Positions 54,647 through 63,397 of a stretch of DNA of 64,000 nt are shown piece by piece. Each line of letters begins with the position of its first letter. The first letter of the stretch is position 1. The position numbers and the translations under genes were made by a program. The stretch is taken from contig NZ_FOAM01000011.1 in NCBI RefSeq assembly GCF_900109605.1, positions 62,001 through 126,000 on the forward strand, given 5' to 3'. Origin of the DNA: Xaviernesmea oryzae. Its GTDB lineage: Bacteria > Pseudomonadota > Alphaproteobacteria > Rhizobiales > Rhizobiaceae. The notes beneath the pieces are model-generated. The model had not been told where the DNA came from. It saw nothing but the letters and a program-made list of their open reading frames with translations, and did no database searches.

Positions 54647-55579
54647 ATGAGCGAGACAAACGAGACGGACGGGCGGGATAAAATCAGGCTGGCCGGGCTC
54701 TCACGTCGACAGATGCTGGCAGGTGCAGGTGCCATTGGCATGATGCCGCTTGCGCTTTCGGCAGAGGCTGCCGAAGAACCGCCTCTCATCCACGAGGATT
54801 ATGGCACGGCCCGGCGCGGCTTCCGCACGCGGCTTCTCAAGAAAGGGCCGGCGCCGGATCAGGGCGATCCCCTGACGCCACCTCCGGAAGCGGATGCCAT
54901 CGGCTATGGCTCAGACGGGCTGTCGCTCACCGCCTGGGTGTCGAAGGGCCATGCCGATCCCGGCAGGAAAAAGCCCGGTGTGCTCGTCCTCCATGGCGGC
55001 AATGCCATCTGGCACGGCCATTGGGATCTCACATCCGCCTATCGCAAGGCCGGCTATGTCGCGCTGATGCCGGTGCTGCGCGCGGAAAATGGCCAGGACG
55101 GTTTCTTTTCCGGCTTTTACGACGAGGTGGATGATGTCCTTGCGGCCGCCCAACGCCTGCGGGGTCTGCCCTCAGTCGATCCGGACAGGCTCTACCTTGC
55201 CGGCCACAGCGTCGGCGGCACGTTGACCCTGCTTACCGCGCAGGCGACACCGCTCTTTCGCGCGGCCTCCGCCTTCTCGCCCAATCCCGACGCCCGCGCC
55301 TTCTTCCGGCATTTCGCCGAGGATATTCGCTTCGATACGACGAACCCACGCGAATTCGACCTGCGCTCGCCGGTCTGCTTCGCGGAAAGCTTCAAGTGCC
55401 CGGTGCAGATGCTGCATGGCAGCGCCGAGACGCGCACCGACGCCGTCATCCGCTTAACCGCGGCGCGCGCCAAGGCCAAGGGTCTGGACCTGCGCCATGG
55501 TATCGTCGAGGGCACACATATGTCGGCGCTCGACGGGGAGATCGCCGAAAGCCTGGCGTTCCTCAAGGGGTTTGCCTGA
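54647..55579 (+). CDS. Tat-exported dienelactone-hydrolase-like alpha/beta hydrolase
   Basis: A 310-residue protein. A twin-arginine-type signal (SRRQMLAGAGAIGMMPLALS) lies at residues 19-38. The hydrolase core includes PGVLVLHGGNAIWHGHW near residue 108, the nucleophile motif LYLAGHSVGGTLTLL near residue 180 and a late GTHMSALDGE that supplies the His. With Ser in place of the Cys of true dienelactone hydrolase, it is a serine hydrolase. The substrate is unknown. Confidence 0.85.
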   Translation: MSETNETDGRDKIRLAGLSRRQMLAGAGAIGMMPLALSAEAAEEPPLIHEDYGTARRGFRTRLLKKGPAPDQGDPLTPPPEADAIGYGSDGLSLTAWVSKGHADPGRKKPGVLVLHGGNAIWHGHWDLTSAYRKAGYVALMPVLRAENGQDGFFSGFYDEVDDVLAAAQRLRGLPSVDPDRLYLAGHSVGGTLTLLTAQATPLFRAASAFSPNPDARAFFRHFAEDIRFDTTNPREFDLRSPVCFAESFKCPVQMLHGSAETRTDAVIRLTAARAKAKGLDLRHGIVEGTHMSALDGEIAESLAFLKGFA

Positions 55580-55681
55580 GAGCGGCACGCTCGGCATGAA
55601 TGCGGCTGGTGCGCACCCTTCGCTCTGGCTTGTCGGCGGATCTTCATGGCCACCCAACGGCGCTGAAGGGCGCGCCGGCAT

Positions 55682-57325
55682 CTACCCGGCGCTTAGCCCC
55701 AGCCGCTCGGCCGCCAGGTCGGCAATGGCCTCGGTGTCGTCGAGGTCAAGCACCGGCACGGCTGCATCCTCGGCCGGATGATCGGCAGCGATGGCAAAGA
55801 TGGTCGGGTCCGTGGGCGCGAGCGGCTCCTGGGAGCGCGCGTCCCGCCGGCGGGCTTCGATCTTGGGGATCGGCTCGCGCTTGTAGCCTTCGACGATCAC
55901 CAGATCGACGGGCGCCATGCGGGCGAGAATGGCGATCAGGTCGGGCTCGGCTGCGCCCGCGAGCTCGTGCATGATGGCAAAGCGCGCATTGGAGACGACG
56001 GCCACTTCGCGCGCGCCTGCCTGGCGATGGCGATGGCTGTCTGCGCCGGGTCGGTCGATGTCGAAATCATGATGAGCGTGCTTGATGGTCGAGACCGTCA
56101 GCCCTCGCCGGATGAATTCGCCGACGAGCCGTTCGACCAGCGTTGTCTTGCCGGAATTCTTCCAGCCGGTGACGCCGAGCACCCGCTGCGGCCGGCGTTG
56201 CGGCTCGATCTCCGCCTGATCCTCCCCATCGCCTGCGGCGGGCAGATCGACCGCCTTCATCGAGGAGCTTCGCGAACCCCTATCGTCGACCTTACGGGCT
56301 GCGCCGGGCTGCTCGCGGTGGGCATGTCCTTTTGACTTGAGGGTCGGCCGCTCGGCCTCGATCCACGCCGCATCTGTCTTCTCCTCAGCCTCGCCGGCTG
56401 CTGCTCGGCCCGCCGCCGACTCGCCTCCAGCCGGATGAACCACCGCCACACGGCGCGGACCTGGGCTGGTCAACTGGGGCAGAGGCTCCTGAATCCGCGT
56501 CCAGTCCTCCGGCAGCTCATGCTCGCCAGTCTTCTGGCGTGTCTCTATGCCCTTGGGCTGCCGCATCGTCGCGGTGGCAACATGCAGGATGGGCTCGTCT
56601 CGGGTCGCCGCCAGCCGCGCCCCGGCGCGGGCGAGATCGTCGGGTGTGTTGAGATTGTCGAAGGGGTCGCGTCCGTCCTGGCGTTCGAACGTAACGACGA
56701 CATGCGGATGGCGCTCGATGAAGCCGCGCACCCGGCGCTTGGGGTCGGTGAGGATAAAGCTGCGCAAAGCGTCAGCAAGCCCGATAGGCCAAAGCGCCAC
56801 GATCGGATGCCAGACATCATCCGTCGCCGCCACGGCAATGGCTTCGCGCCCCTGTACTGCCGCCGCCAGCCGGGCGATCAAGTCTCCGGGCAGGAAGGGC
56901 GTGTCTACCGGCACGGTCGCCACATGGCGGGCATCGGGCGCCGCCTGTCGGGCAAAGCGCATGGCGGCAAGCACACCGGCAAGCGGGCCCGGGCGACCGG
57001 GCAGGGGATCGGCCACCACCGGAAGCCCCTCTGCCTCTTCGGGTGCAAAGAGCCCATCGGCCAGAATGTCATCCGGCCCGTTGAGCGCGACAGGCCCGGC
57101 CTGTGGCCGCAGCCTTTCGAGCAGATGCGCAATCATCGGCCGCCCGGCAAGCGTGACAAAGGCTTTGTCCTGCCCCATGCGGCGCGACAGGCCGCCGGCC
57201 AGGATGACCAGAGGCAGAGCGCTGGCAGGAGGATTGGCGGCTGGCTTTGCGCGCACAGCCTTTGGATCTGGGATGGATGCCGTCAGCGGCGAAGGGGCTG
57301 GGTCGAAGGCGTTCGGCGCGCTCAT
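55682..57325 (-). CDS. mobA: Fused MobA-MobB: molybdenum cofactor guanylyltransferase and Moco biosynthesis GTPase
   Basis: A 547-residue fusion. Residues 39-235 are MobA (LVILAGGLSRRMGQDKAFVTL, PGPLAGVLAA, VPVDTPFLP, FDNLNTPDD), which adds GMP to molybdopterin to give the MGD cofactor. A low-complexity linker of about 140 residues follows. From about residue 381 it is MobB (RVLGVTGWKNSGKTTLVERL, with P-loop GWKNSGKTT at 387-395; TIKHAHHDFDIDRPGADSHR; LVIVEGYKREPIPKIE). The genes are separate in most bacteria. The start lies three bases after the moaA stop, so the two genes form an operon. Confidence 0.9.
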   Translation of the reverse strand: MSAPNAFDPAPSPLTASIPDPKAVRAKPAANPPASALPLVILAGGLSRRMGQDKAFVTLAGRPMIAHLLERLRPQAGPVALNGPDDILADGLFAPEEAEGLPVVADPLPGRPGPLAGVLAAMRFARQAAPDARHVATVPVDTPFLPGDLIARLAAAVQGREAIAVAATDDVWHPIVALWPIGLADALRSFILTDPKRRVRGFIERHPHVVVTFERQDGRDPFDNLNTPDDLARAGARLAATRDEPILHVATATMRQPKGIETRQKTGEHELPEDWTRIQEPLPQLTSPGPRRVAVVHPAGGESAAGRAAAGEAEEKTDAAWIEAERPTLKSKGHAHREQPGAARKVDDRGSRSSSMKAVDLPAAGDGEDQAEIEPQRRPQRVLGVTGWKNSGKTTLVERLVGEFIRRGLTVSTIKHAHHDFDIDRPGADSHRHRQAGAREVAVVSNARFAIMHELAGAAEPDLIAILARMAPVDLVIVEGYKREPIPKIEARRRDARSQEPLAPTDPTIFAIAADHPAEDAAVPVLDLDDTEAIADLAAERLGLSAG

Positions 57326-57328
57326 CGC

Positions 57329-58378
57329 TCAGCCGCCGGTCACGCTCATATGGCGGGCAACGGACGGCCTCTGCGTGCGGTCGATGATGAAATCATGACC
57401 TTTCGGCTTGCGCAGGATCGCTGCGTCGATTGCCGCATGCAGGGCTGCGTCATCCGGCGTGGCACGCAGCACAGCGCGCAGATCCGCCGCATCCTCCTGG
57501 CCCAGACACATATAGAGCGTTCCCGTGCAGGTCAGCCGGACACGGTTGCAGCTCTCGCAGAAATTATGGGTCATGGGGGTGATCAGGCCCAGACGTCCGC
57601 CCGTCTCTGCCACGCGCAGATAGCGCGCCGGGCCGCCTGTGCGGTGCGTGTCCTCGATCAGCGTGAAGCGCTCGGCCAGACGCGCGCGCATCTCCGACAG
57701 CGGCATGTAATGCTCGGTCCGATCCTCGCCGGTCTCGCCCAGCGGCATGGTCTCGATCAGCGTCAGATCCATGCCCTCGCCATGCGCCCAGCGCAGCATC
57801 TCGGGGATTTCCTGGTCGTTGATGCCCTTGAGCGCCACGGCATTGATCTTGATGCGGATGCCGGCGGCCTGCGCGGCCTGGATGCCTTCGAGCACAGGCC
57901 CGAGGTCGCCGCGCCGGGTGATGGTGCGGAAGAGGTCGGGCTTCAACGTGTCCAGCGAGACGTTGATGCGGCGCACGCCGCAATCGGCCAGCTCAGTGGC
58001 AAAGCGCGACAGCTGCGAGCCATTGGTGGTCAGCGTCAACTCTTCCAGCCGGCCGGCATGGACATGGGCGCCCAAGGCCCGCACCAGCATCATGACATTG
58101 CGCCGCATCAAGGGCTCGCCGCCGGTCAGCCTCAGCTTGCGCACGCCGCGTGCCACGAAGGCCGAACAGAGCCGCTCCAGCTCTTCCAGCGTCAAAAGCT
58201 CCTTGCGCGGCAGAAACGTCATCTGCTCGGCCATGCAATAGGTGCAGCGAAAGTCGCAGCGGTCGGTTACGGAGACGCGCAGATAGGTAATCGACCGTCC
58301 GAAGGGATCCACCATCGGCGGGGGTGCCGAGGCCGGCAGGGGCACATGCCCGCGTCTGTCGATGATGAGCGTCGTCAT
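57329..58378 (-). CDS. moaA: GTP 3',8-cyclase MoaA
   Basis: A 349-residue radical SAM enzyme for the first step of molybdenum cofactor synthesis (GTP to 3',8-cyclo-GTP). The N-terminal cluster motif is C41/C45/C48 in [20 protein letters not shown] binds SAM. The C-terminal cluster is C274/C277/C291 in [14 protein letters not shown]. The protein ends in Gly-Gly, as expected for GTP binding. AAGGAG lies 5 bases before the ATG. It leads the moaA-mobAB operon and is divergent from the DUF971 gene. Confidence 0.96.
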   Translation of the reverse strand: MTTLIIDRRGHVPLPASAPPPMVDPFGRSITYLRVSVTDRCDFRCTYCMAEQMTFLPRKELLTLEELERLCSAFVARGVRKLRLTGGEPLMRRNVMMLVRALGAHVHAGRLEELTLTTNGSQLSRFATELADCGVRRINVSLDTLKPDLFRTITRRGDLGPVLEGIQAAQAAGIRIKINAVALKGINDQEIPEMLRWAHGEGMDLTLIETMPLGETGEDRTEHYMPLSEMRARLAERFTLIEDTHRTGGPARYLRVAETGGRLGLITPMTHNFCESCNRVRLTCTGTLYMCLGQEDAADLRAVLRATPDDAALHAAIDAAILRKPKGHDFIIDRTQRPSVARHMSVTGG

Positions 58379-58448
58379 GAATTCTCCTTAAACCCACCGC
58401 GGCCACGGCGCAAATGCTGGCGCCGCCGCGTCGGGCAAATCCCCTGGC

Positions 58449-58486
58449 AGTCCTGGTCTTCGCCCCTTCGGGCCACCGGCAGGACT
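58449..58486 (-). promoter_or_regulatory. Structured leader upstream of moaA
   Basis: AGTCCTG (58449-58455) and CAGGACT (58480-58486) form a 7-bp stem. It encloses a smaller GCCC/GGGC hairpin (58462-58465 with 58470-58473). It lies 71 bases upstream of the moaA ATG. I do not recognise it as a known Moco riboswitch form, and whether it belongs to moaA or the divergent DUF971 gene is unclear. Confidence 0.35.
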
Positions 58487-58627
58487 TCTCGAAACCGCTC
58501 AGATCGCATGTCGGTCCGCCAAGCCTGGCTTTCAAGCGTCAAGCACGGACTTTGATGGCGAAGTTTGGCGCTGTCACCTCGGGGAAACTGCGCTAAATCA
58601 AGGGAAATTCAAGGAGAGTTAGACGCG

Positions 58628-59035
58628 ATGAGCGAGATTTGGCCCACGGAGTTGAGCGTGTCCCCGGATCGCCGGACACTGAGCGTTACCTTTACCGACG
58701 GCGCCCGCTTCGCCCTGCCGGCCGAGCGCATGCGCGTGCTCTCGCCCTCGGCGGAAGTGCAAGGGCATGGGCCGGGGCAGAAGATCACCGTGCCGGGCAA
58801 GCGCGATGTCGCCATTCGCGCCGTGCAACCCACGGGCAATTATGCCGTGCGTATCGCCTTCGATGACGGGCACGATACCGGCATCTTCACCTGGACCTAT
58901 CTGCGCCAGCTCGGCGAGGAGGGCGAGGCGCTGTTTGCCGCTTACGAGGCGGAGCTTGCCGAAAAAGGGTTGAGCCGCGATCCCGGGAGCCCAGGCGACT
59001 TCGGCTTTCCCTTGTCTCCGGGCAGCTGCCGATGA
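58628..59035 (+). CDS. DUF971 domain-containing protein
   Basis: A 135-residue protein with the DUF971 (gamma-butyrobetaine hydroxylase-like N-terminal) fold: WPTELSVSPDRRTLSVTFTDG near residue 5, LPAERMRVLSPSAEVQGHG near residue 30, NYAVRIAFDDGHDTGIFTW near residue 72. Small DUF971 proteins in proteobacteria are often near iron-sulphur or molybdenum cofactor genes; moaA is adjacent here. AGGAGA precedes the ATG at 58628. It overlaps the next gene by four bases (ATGA). Confidence 0.88.
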   Translation: MSEIWPTELSVSPDRRTLSVTFTDGARFALPAERMRVLSPSAEVQGHGPGQKITVPGKRDVAIRAVQPTGNYAVRIAFDDGHDTGIFTWTYLRQLGEEGEALFAAYEAELAEKGLSRDPGSPGDFGFPLSPGSCR

Positions 59036-60228
59036 GCGAGCCCCGCAACAGCTGGCTTCGCGAGCGGCGCGACGAGGATCAGAACAAGGTGCTCTTTCCC
59101 GAGCTGTTCTTCGATCTCGTCTTCGTTATCTGCATTCTCCAGGTTTCCCACCGCCTGGCGACCCACTACGACATGCTCGGCTTCCTGGAGACGCTTGTGA
59201 TCATGCTGGCGCTCTGGTGGGTGTGGATCTTCACCACCTGGGTGACGAACTGGCTCGATGCGGACAAGGTGCCGGTGCGCATCATGCTCTTCGCGCTGAC
59301 CTTCTGCGGCCTGCTTTTGGCCTCAGCGGTTGCACAGGCCTTTGACGAGAAAGCGCTTCTGTTTGCCGGCGCCTATGTCGCCATGCAGGTCGGCCGCTCG
59401 CTTTTCGCGCTCTATGCCTTTCGCGGTCACAGCCCCGACGAGTATGCCCATTTTCGTCGCGTCACGCTCTGGCTCTCTGCATCGGCTGTTCTCTGGATCG
59501 CTGGTGCGCTCCTTGGCGGCAATGCGCAACTTGTTCTCTGGGTCGCAGCCATCCTCCTGGAATATGTCGCGCCGGCTGCCGGTTTCCGCGTGCCAGGCCT
59601 TGGCCGCTCGGAAGGTGAGGATTGGGATGTGCTGGGCGCGCACATGGCCGAGCGCTGCGCGCTCTTCGTCATCATCTGTCTGGGCGAAACCATCCTGGTG
59701 ACCGGGCGTACCCTCAGCGGCATGCCCGTGGAGCCCTTGACCTTTGCTCTGGCGGCTACCGCCTTTCTCACCACGGCGCTGATGTGGTGGATCTATTTCC
59801 ACTTCGGCCATGATTGCGCCGCCGAGGAGATCGAGACCACGCACGAGCCGGGCGAGGCGGCCCGCATGATCTTCACCTATGCCCATATCCCGATCGTCGT
59901 GGCGATCATCCTCTCGGCCGTCGGAGAGGAATTCGTCCTCAGCCACCCCACGGGCAAGACGGAGCTGAAGACCGCCAGCGCCCTGATCGGTGCGCCGGCC
60001 GTCTTCCTCATGGGCAATATCTGGATCAAGCGCGCATCGACAGGCCGCATGCCGCCTTCGCATCTCATCGGCCTGGCGCTGCTCGCGCTTGCCGCGCCGC
60101 TCTATCTGGTGCTTCCGCCCTATGGCTTCTTTGCTCTCACCATGGCGGTTCTGGCGGTCACGGCTTTCAGCGAAATGGCGTTGCTCGCCAGGGCACGGTC
60201 GATGGTGGCAGGGCGGGGAGAGGGATAA
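59032..60228 (+). CDS. Low temperature requirement protein A (LtrA)-like membrane protein
   Basis: A 398-residue protein with about ten hydrophobic spans. The LtrA signature VLFPELFFDLVFVICILQVSHRLA lies near residue 20, HMAERCALFVIICLGETILVTG lies near residue 204 and a WWIYFHFGHD loop lies near residue 253. Its transport function is unknown. The ATG overlaps the DUF971 stop, so the two are translated together. Confidence 0.88.
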   Translation: MSEPRNSWLRERRDEDQNKVLFPELFFDLVFVICILQVSHRLATHYDMLGFLETLVIMLALWWVWIFTTWVTNWLDADKVPVRIMLFALTFCGLLLASAVAQAFDEKALLFAGAYVAMQVGRSLFALYAFRGHSPDEYAHFRRVTLWLSASAVLWIAGALLGGNAQLVLWVAAILLEYVAPAAGFRVPGLGRSEGEDWDVLGAHMAERCALFVIICLGETILVTGRTLSGMPVEPLTFALAATAFLTTALMWWIYFHFGHDCAAEEIETTHEPGEAARMIFTYAHIPIVVAIILSAVGEEFVLSHPTGKTELKTASALIGAPAVFLMGNIWIKRASTGRMPPSHLIGLALLALAAPLYLVLPPYGFFALTMAVLAVTAFSEMALLARARSMVAGRGEG

Positions 60229-60303
60229 CTCTCAGCCAAGCATGGACAGCGTCAGACCTTACTATAGTCGCCGGCACCGCATGGTCTGTTTAGGGCCTTG
60301 CGC

Positions 60304-61374
60304 CTACTTCCGATAGATCAGCCAGCCGCGTCGGCCGTCCTTTTTCATCCCGTCCTCGAAGATCGTGGTGCGGTTGCGCCCGGTATTCTTCGCACAATAG
60401 AGCGCGATGTCGGCCTTGTTGTAGAGATCGACGGAATCTTCGGCAGCCGAAGCCTGGCAGAGGCCGATCGACAGGGTGATCGGCCCGTAATTGGCGCCGG
60501 TCTTGGAGTTCTTGAAGGGGGTAGCGGCCAATGCGCTGCGGATGCGCTCGGCCACCTGAAAGCTCTCGTCCGGCGAGGCATCGGTGAGGATGACCGCGAA
60601 CTCCTCGCCGCCGGTGCGGGCCACGAAGGTGTCGCGCCTCAGGGTCGAGCGGATGACATTGCCAACGGTCGCCAGGATCTTGTCGCCGATCGGATGGCCG
60701 AAGCTGTCATTGATCTTCTTGAAGTGGTCGATATCGGCGATCAGCAGGCTGGTGAAGGAGCGCAGCTGCTCGGAGTTATACACCGCTGCCAGACGCTCGT
60801 CGAAGGCGCGGCGATTGGCGAGCCGGGTGAGCGAGTCCGTATTGGCGATGCGCTTGTACTCGTCCAGCTCCTGGCGGATCGCTTCCATCTCGACCGATTT
60901 CTGGGAGACGTTTTCGGCGCGCTCACGCCCCTCGCTAATCGTCTCGCTGGTGGCAGACGAAAGGATCGCCACGGCCTGGCGCAGGATCTCGACGCCGGCC
61001 TGGCCCTTGTTGTTGATCTTGGCGCTCGTCTCGTCCAGGAGCTTGGTATAGTTCTCGAGCGCGAACTGCTCCTGCTTCATCATCGCCACCAGCTCGTTGA
61101 GGTGCTTGGCAAGATGGGCATGAACCCGCTCGACCCCGGCCGGATAGTGGATATGGCCGAAATGGCGCGCGCCGATCAGGTCCAGCTCTTCCTGAGTCGC
61201 CTTGCTGCCGAGCGCGGCGAGCTCCTGCGTCAGCTTCGGATTGGAGCCGAGATAGGCCTCGTAATAGAGCTCGTAGTTTCGCGGGATGGGGGAGACACCC
61301 ATGACGCGCATGGCAAAGGTCACCTGCGCTGCGATGTCAGGTGCCTGGCTTCGGCCCGTCTTGGCTTGTGCCAT
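60304..61374 (-). CDS. Cytoplasmic diguanylate cyclase (GGDEF)
   Basis: A 356-residue protein with no membrane spans. Residues 1-160 are a helical region, and 150-175 a probable coiled coil. The GGDEF domain from about 178 has DSLTRLANRRAFDERL, IADIDHFKKIND and an intact GGEEF signature at 255-259, so it should make cyclic di-GMP from two GTP. The usual RxxD inhibitory site is absent (Leu in place of Arg at its first position), suggesting weaker product inhibition. AGGGGA precedes the ATG at 61374. Confidence 0.92.
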   Translation of the reverse strand: MAQAKTGRSQAPDIAAQVTFAMRVMGVSPIPRNYELYYEAYLGSNPKLTQELAALGSKATQEELDLIGARHFGHIHYPAGVERVHAHLAKHLNELVAMMKQEQFALENYTKLLDETSAKINNKGQAGVEILRQAVAILSSATSETISEGRERAENVSQKSVEMEAIRQELDEYKRIANTDSLTRLANRRAFDERLAAVYNSEQLRSFTSLLIADIDHFKKINDSFGHPIGDKILATVGNVIRSTLRRDTFVARTGGEEFAVILTDASPDESFQVAERIRSALAATPFKNSKTGANYGPITLSIGLCQASAAEDSVDLYNKADIALYCAKNTGRNRTTIFEDGMKKDGRRGWLIYRK

Positions 61375-61456
61375 CGAGAAATCCCCTCTCACGATTTATC
61401 TCTATTTAGTTACTCCCTCAAATATTGGAGAATATTTAATCACTTTTGGCTTTTCG

Positions 61457-61495
61457 AAAAAAAATCGCCCCGAAATGCGATTTCGGGGCGATTTT
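61457..61495 (-). terminator. Strong Rho-independent terminator of fumC
   Basis: AAAATCGCCCCGAAAT (61461-61476) and ATTTCGGGGCGATTTT (61480-61495) make a perfect 16-bp stem with a GCG loop. On the minus strand it ends in a run of eight U residues. It begins 45 bases after the fumC stop. Confidence 0.9.
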
Positions 61496-61539
61496 CGATC
61501 AAACACGGTGATAGCTAGCGGCTTTCAGTGGAAAAACCG

Positions 61540-62931
61540 TTACGCAGGGCCGATCATCGTCTCGGGGCGAACGACCTCGTCGAATTCGGCATCGGTCACA
61601 TAACCACCACCGACAGCCTCTTCGCGCAGGGTCGTGCCGTTCTTATGCGCCGTCTTGGCGATCTTGGCGGCATTGTCGTAGCCGATCTTCGGCGCAAGCG
61701 CGGTGACCAACATCAGCGAGCGGTCGAGCGCGGCCTTGATATTGTCCTCACGCGCCTCGATGCCGACCACGCAATTGTCTGTGAAGGACACGGCGGCATC
61801 GGCCAGAAGCTGCACCGACTGCAGGAAATTATAGGCCATCAGCGGATTGAAGACATTGAGCTCGAAATGGCCTTGGCTGCCGGCAAAGGTCAGCGCGGCA
61901 TGATTGCCGAAGACCTGGACGCAAACCTGGGTCAGCGCCTCGCACTGGGTCGGGTTAACCTTGCCCGGCATGATCGACGAACCCGGCTCGTTTTCCGGCA
62001 GCGACAGTTCGCCAAGGCCAGACCGCGGGCCGGAGCCGAGGAAACGAATGTCGTTGGCGATCTTGAACAGGGCGGCAGCAGTGGAATTGATGGCGCCATG
62101 GGTGAAGACCATGGAGTCATGGGCCGCCAGCGCCTCGAACTTGTTCGGTGCAGAGGTGAAGCCGATGCCGGTGATGGCGGCGATCTCTTCTGCCACCTTT
62201 TCGGCAAAACCGATCGGAGCATTCAGTCCGGTGCCGACGGCGGTGCCGCCCTGGGCAAGTTCGCACAGGCCCGGCAGCGTCATTTCGATGCGCTTGATCG
62301 AGGAGGCGACCTGCGCGGCATAGCCTGAAAACTCCTGGCCCAGCGTCAGCGGCGTGGCGTCCTGCGTATGGGTGCGGCCGATCTTGATGATATGGTCGAA
62401 GGCCTTGACCTTGTCCTCCAGCGCGGCATGCAGATGCTTGAGGGCCGGCAGAAGGTCATGGACGATCCGCTCGGCGCAGGCGATGTGCATGGCGGTCGGA
62501 TAGGTGTCGTTGGACGACTGGCTCATATTGACGTGGTCGTTCGGGTGCACCGGCTTCTTGGAGCCCATGACGCCGCCGAGCATCTCGATCGCCCGGTTGG
62601 AAATCACCTCATTGGCGTTCATGTTGGACTGGGTGCCCGAGCCCGTCTGCCAGACGACGAGGGGGAAATGATCGTTGAGCTTGCCGTCGATCACCTCTTG
62701 GGCGGCGGCGATGATGGCATTGCCCACCGTCTGGTCCAGCCGGCCGAGTGCCATGTTGGTGCGGGCCGCAGCCTGCTTGACGATGCCGAGCGCGCGCACG
62801 ATGGCCAAGGGCTGCTTTTCCCAGCCGATCTTGAAATTGCCGAGCGAGCGCTGTGCCTGGGCGCCCCAGTAGCGGTCGCTTGCGACGTCGATCGGGCCGA
62901 ACGTATCGGTTTCGGTGCGGGTGGCTGTCAT
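61540..62931 (-). CDS. fumC: Class II fumarate hydratase FumC
   Basis: A 463-residue TCA-cycle enzyme that hydrates fumarate to L-malate. Family signatures are [14 protein letters not shown] near residue 95, [19 protein letters not shown] near residue 130 and the catalytic loop [15 protein letters not shown] near residue 315. The length is as usual. AGGA lies 4 bases before the ATG at 62931. It is monocistronic and ends at a strong terminator. Confidence 0.96.
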   Translation of the reverse strand: MTATRTETDTFGPIDVASDRYWGAQAQRSLGNFKIGWEKQPLAIVRALGIVKQAAARTNMALGRLDQTVGNAIIAAAQEVIDGKLNDHFPLVVWQTGSGTQSNMNANEVISNRAIEMLGGVMGSKKPVHPNDHVNMSQSSNDTYPTAMHIACAERIVHDLLPALKHLHAALEDKVKAFDHIIKIGRTHTQDATPLTLGQEFSGYAAQVASSIKRIEMTLPGLCELAQGGTAVGTGLNAPIGFAEKVAEEIAAITGIGFTSAPNKFEALAAHDSMVFTHGAINSTAAALFKIANDIRFLGSGPRSGLGELSLPENEPGSSIMPGKVNPTQCEALTQVCVQVFGNHAALTFAGSQGHFELNVFNPLMAYNFLQSVQLLADAAVSFTDNCVVGIEAREDNIKAALDRSLMLVTALAPKIGYDNAAKIAKTAHKNGTTLREEAVGGGYVTDAEFDEVVRPETMIGPA

Positions 62932-63397
62932 CGGTTCCTGTCCCTCCAAGAGCACGCCGCGACCGCTGTCTCACACTGCGCCGGGCGTCGCGAATGCCGC
63001 TGGTTTGGCCTATCGGGCAGGGGCTTGTAAAGGGGGCGGACGGGGCAGGCGCCGGACTCGCCGCTCCAATCGTTTCGATGGCGCCGAGGCTGCGGCGCAC
63101 CGCGCCAGCGGCGTGGCAGTTTCGTCACATCCATGCTGCTTCTCACCGTAAGTCAACAATGACGTGGACGTGAAGGCGCAAAGTTCTCAACGTAGACGGC
63201 GGGCGATTAGGCAATCTTTTGAAGAACATGCTCAAGAAGCTGGCCGCGTGCTGGCGTGCCGTGTCCATGCTTGGTGGGCTTGGCGTTTCCTTTTCATTCA
63301 CCATCCTTTTCTATAGCTCTAGAGGCTCGGTGAGAGGATCGACCGAATCGAGCGCGAAACGCCACCATTGGGCCTTTGCGAGACAGGACTGCAGCTG
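62932..63397. other. Divergent intergenic region between fumC and the L,D-transpeptidase-like gene
   Basis: About 466 bases. It holds the fumC promoter on the left and, near 63290-63320, an AT-rich patch with CTATAG that could be a promoter for the rightward gene. No gene is supported. Confidence 0.4.

Noticed and set aside
58379..58627. Classical Moco riboswitch upstream of moaA
   Set aside because: A stem is present, but the conserved Moco-motif core is not recognisable, so only a generic structured leader is claimed.
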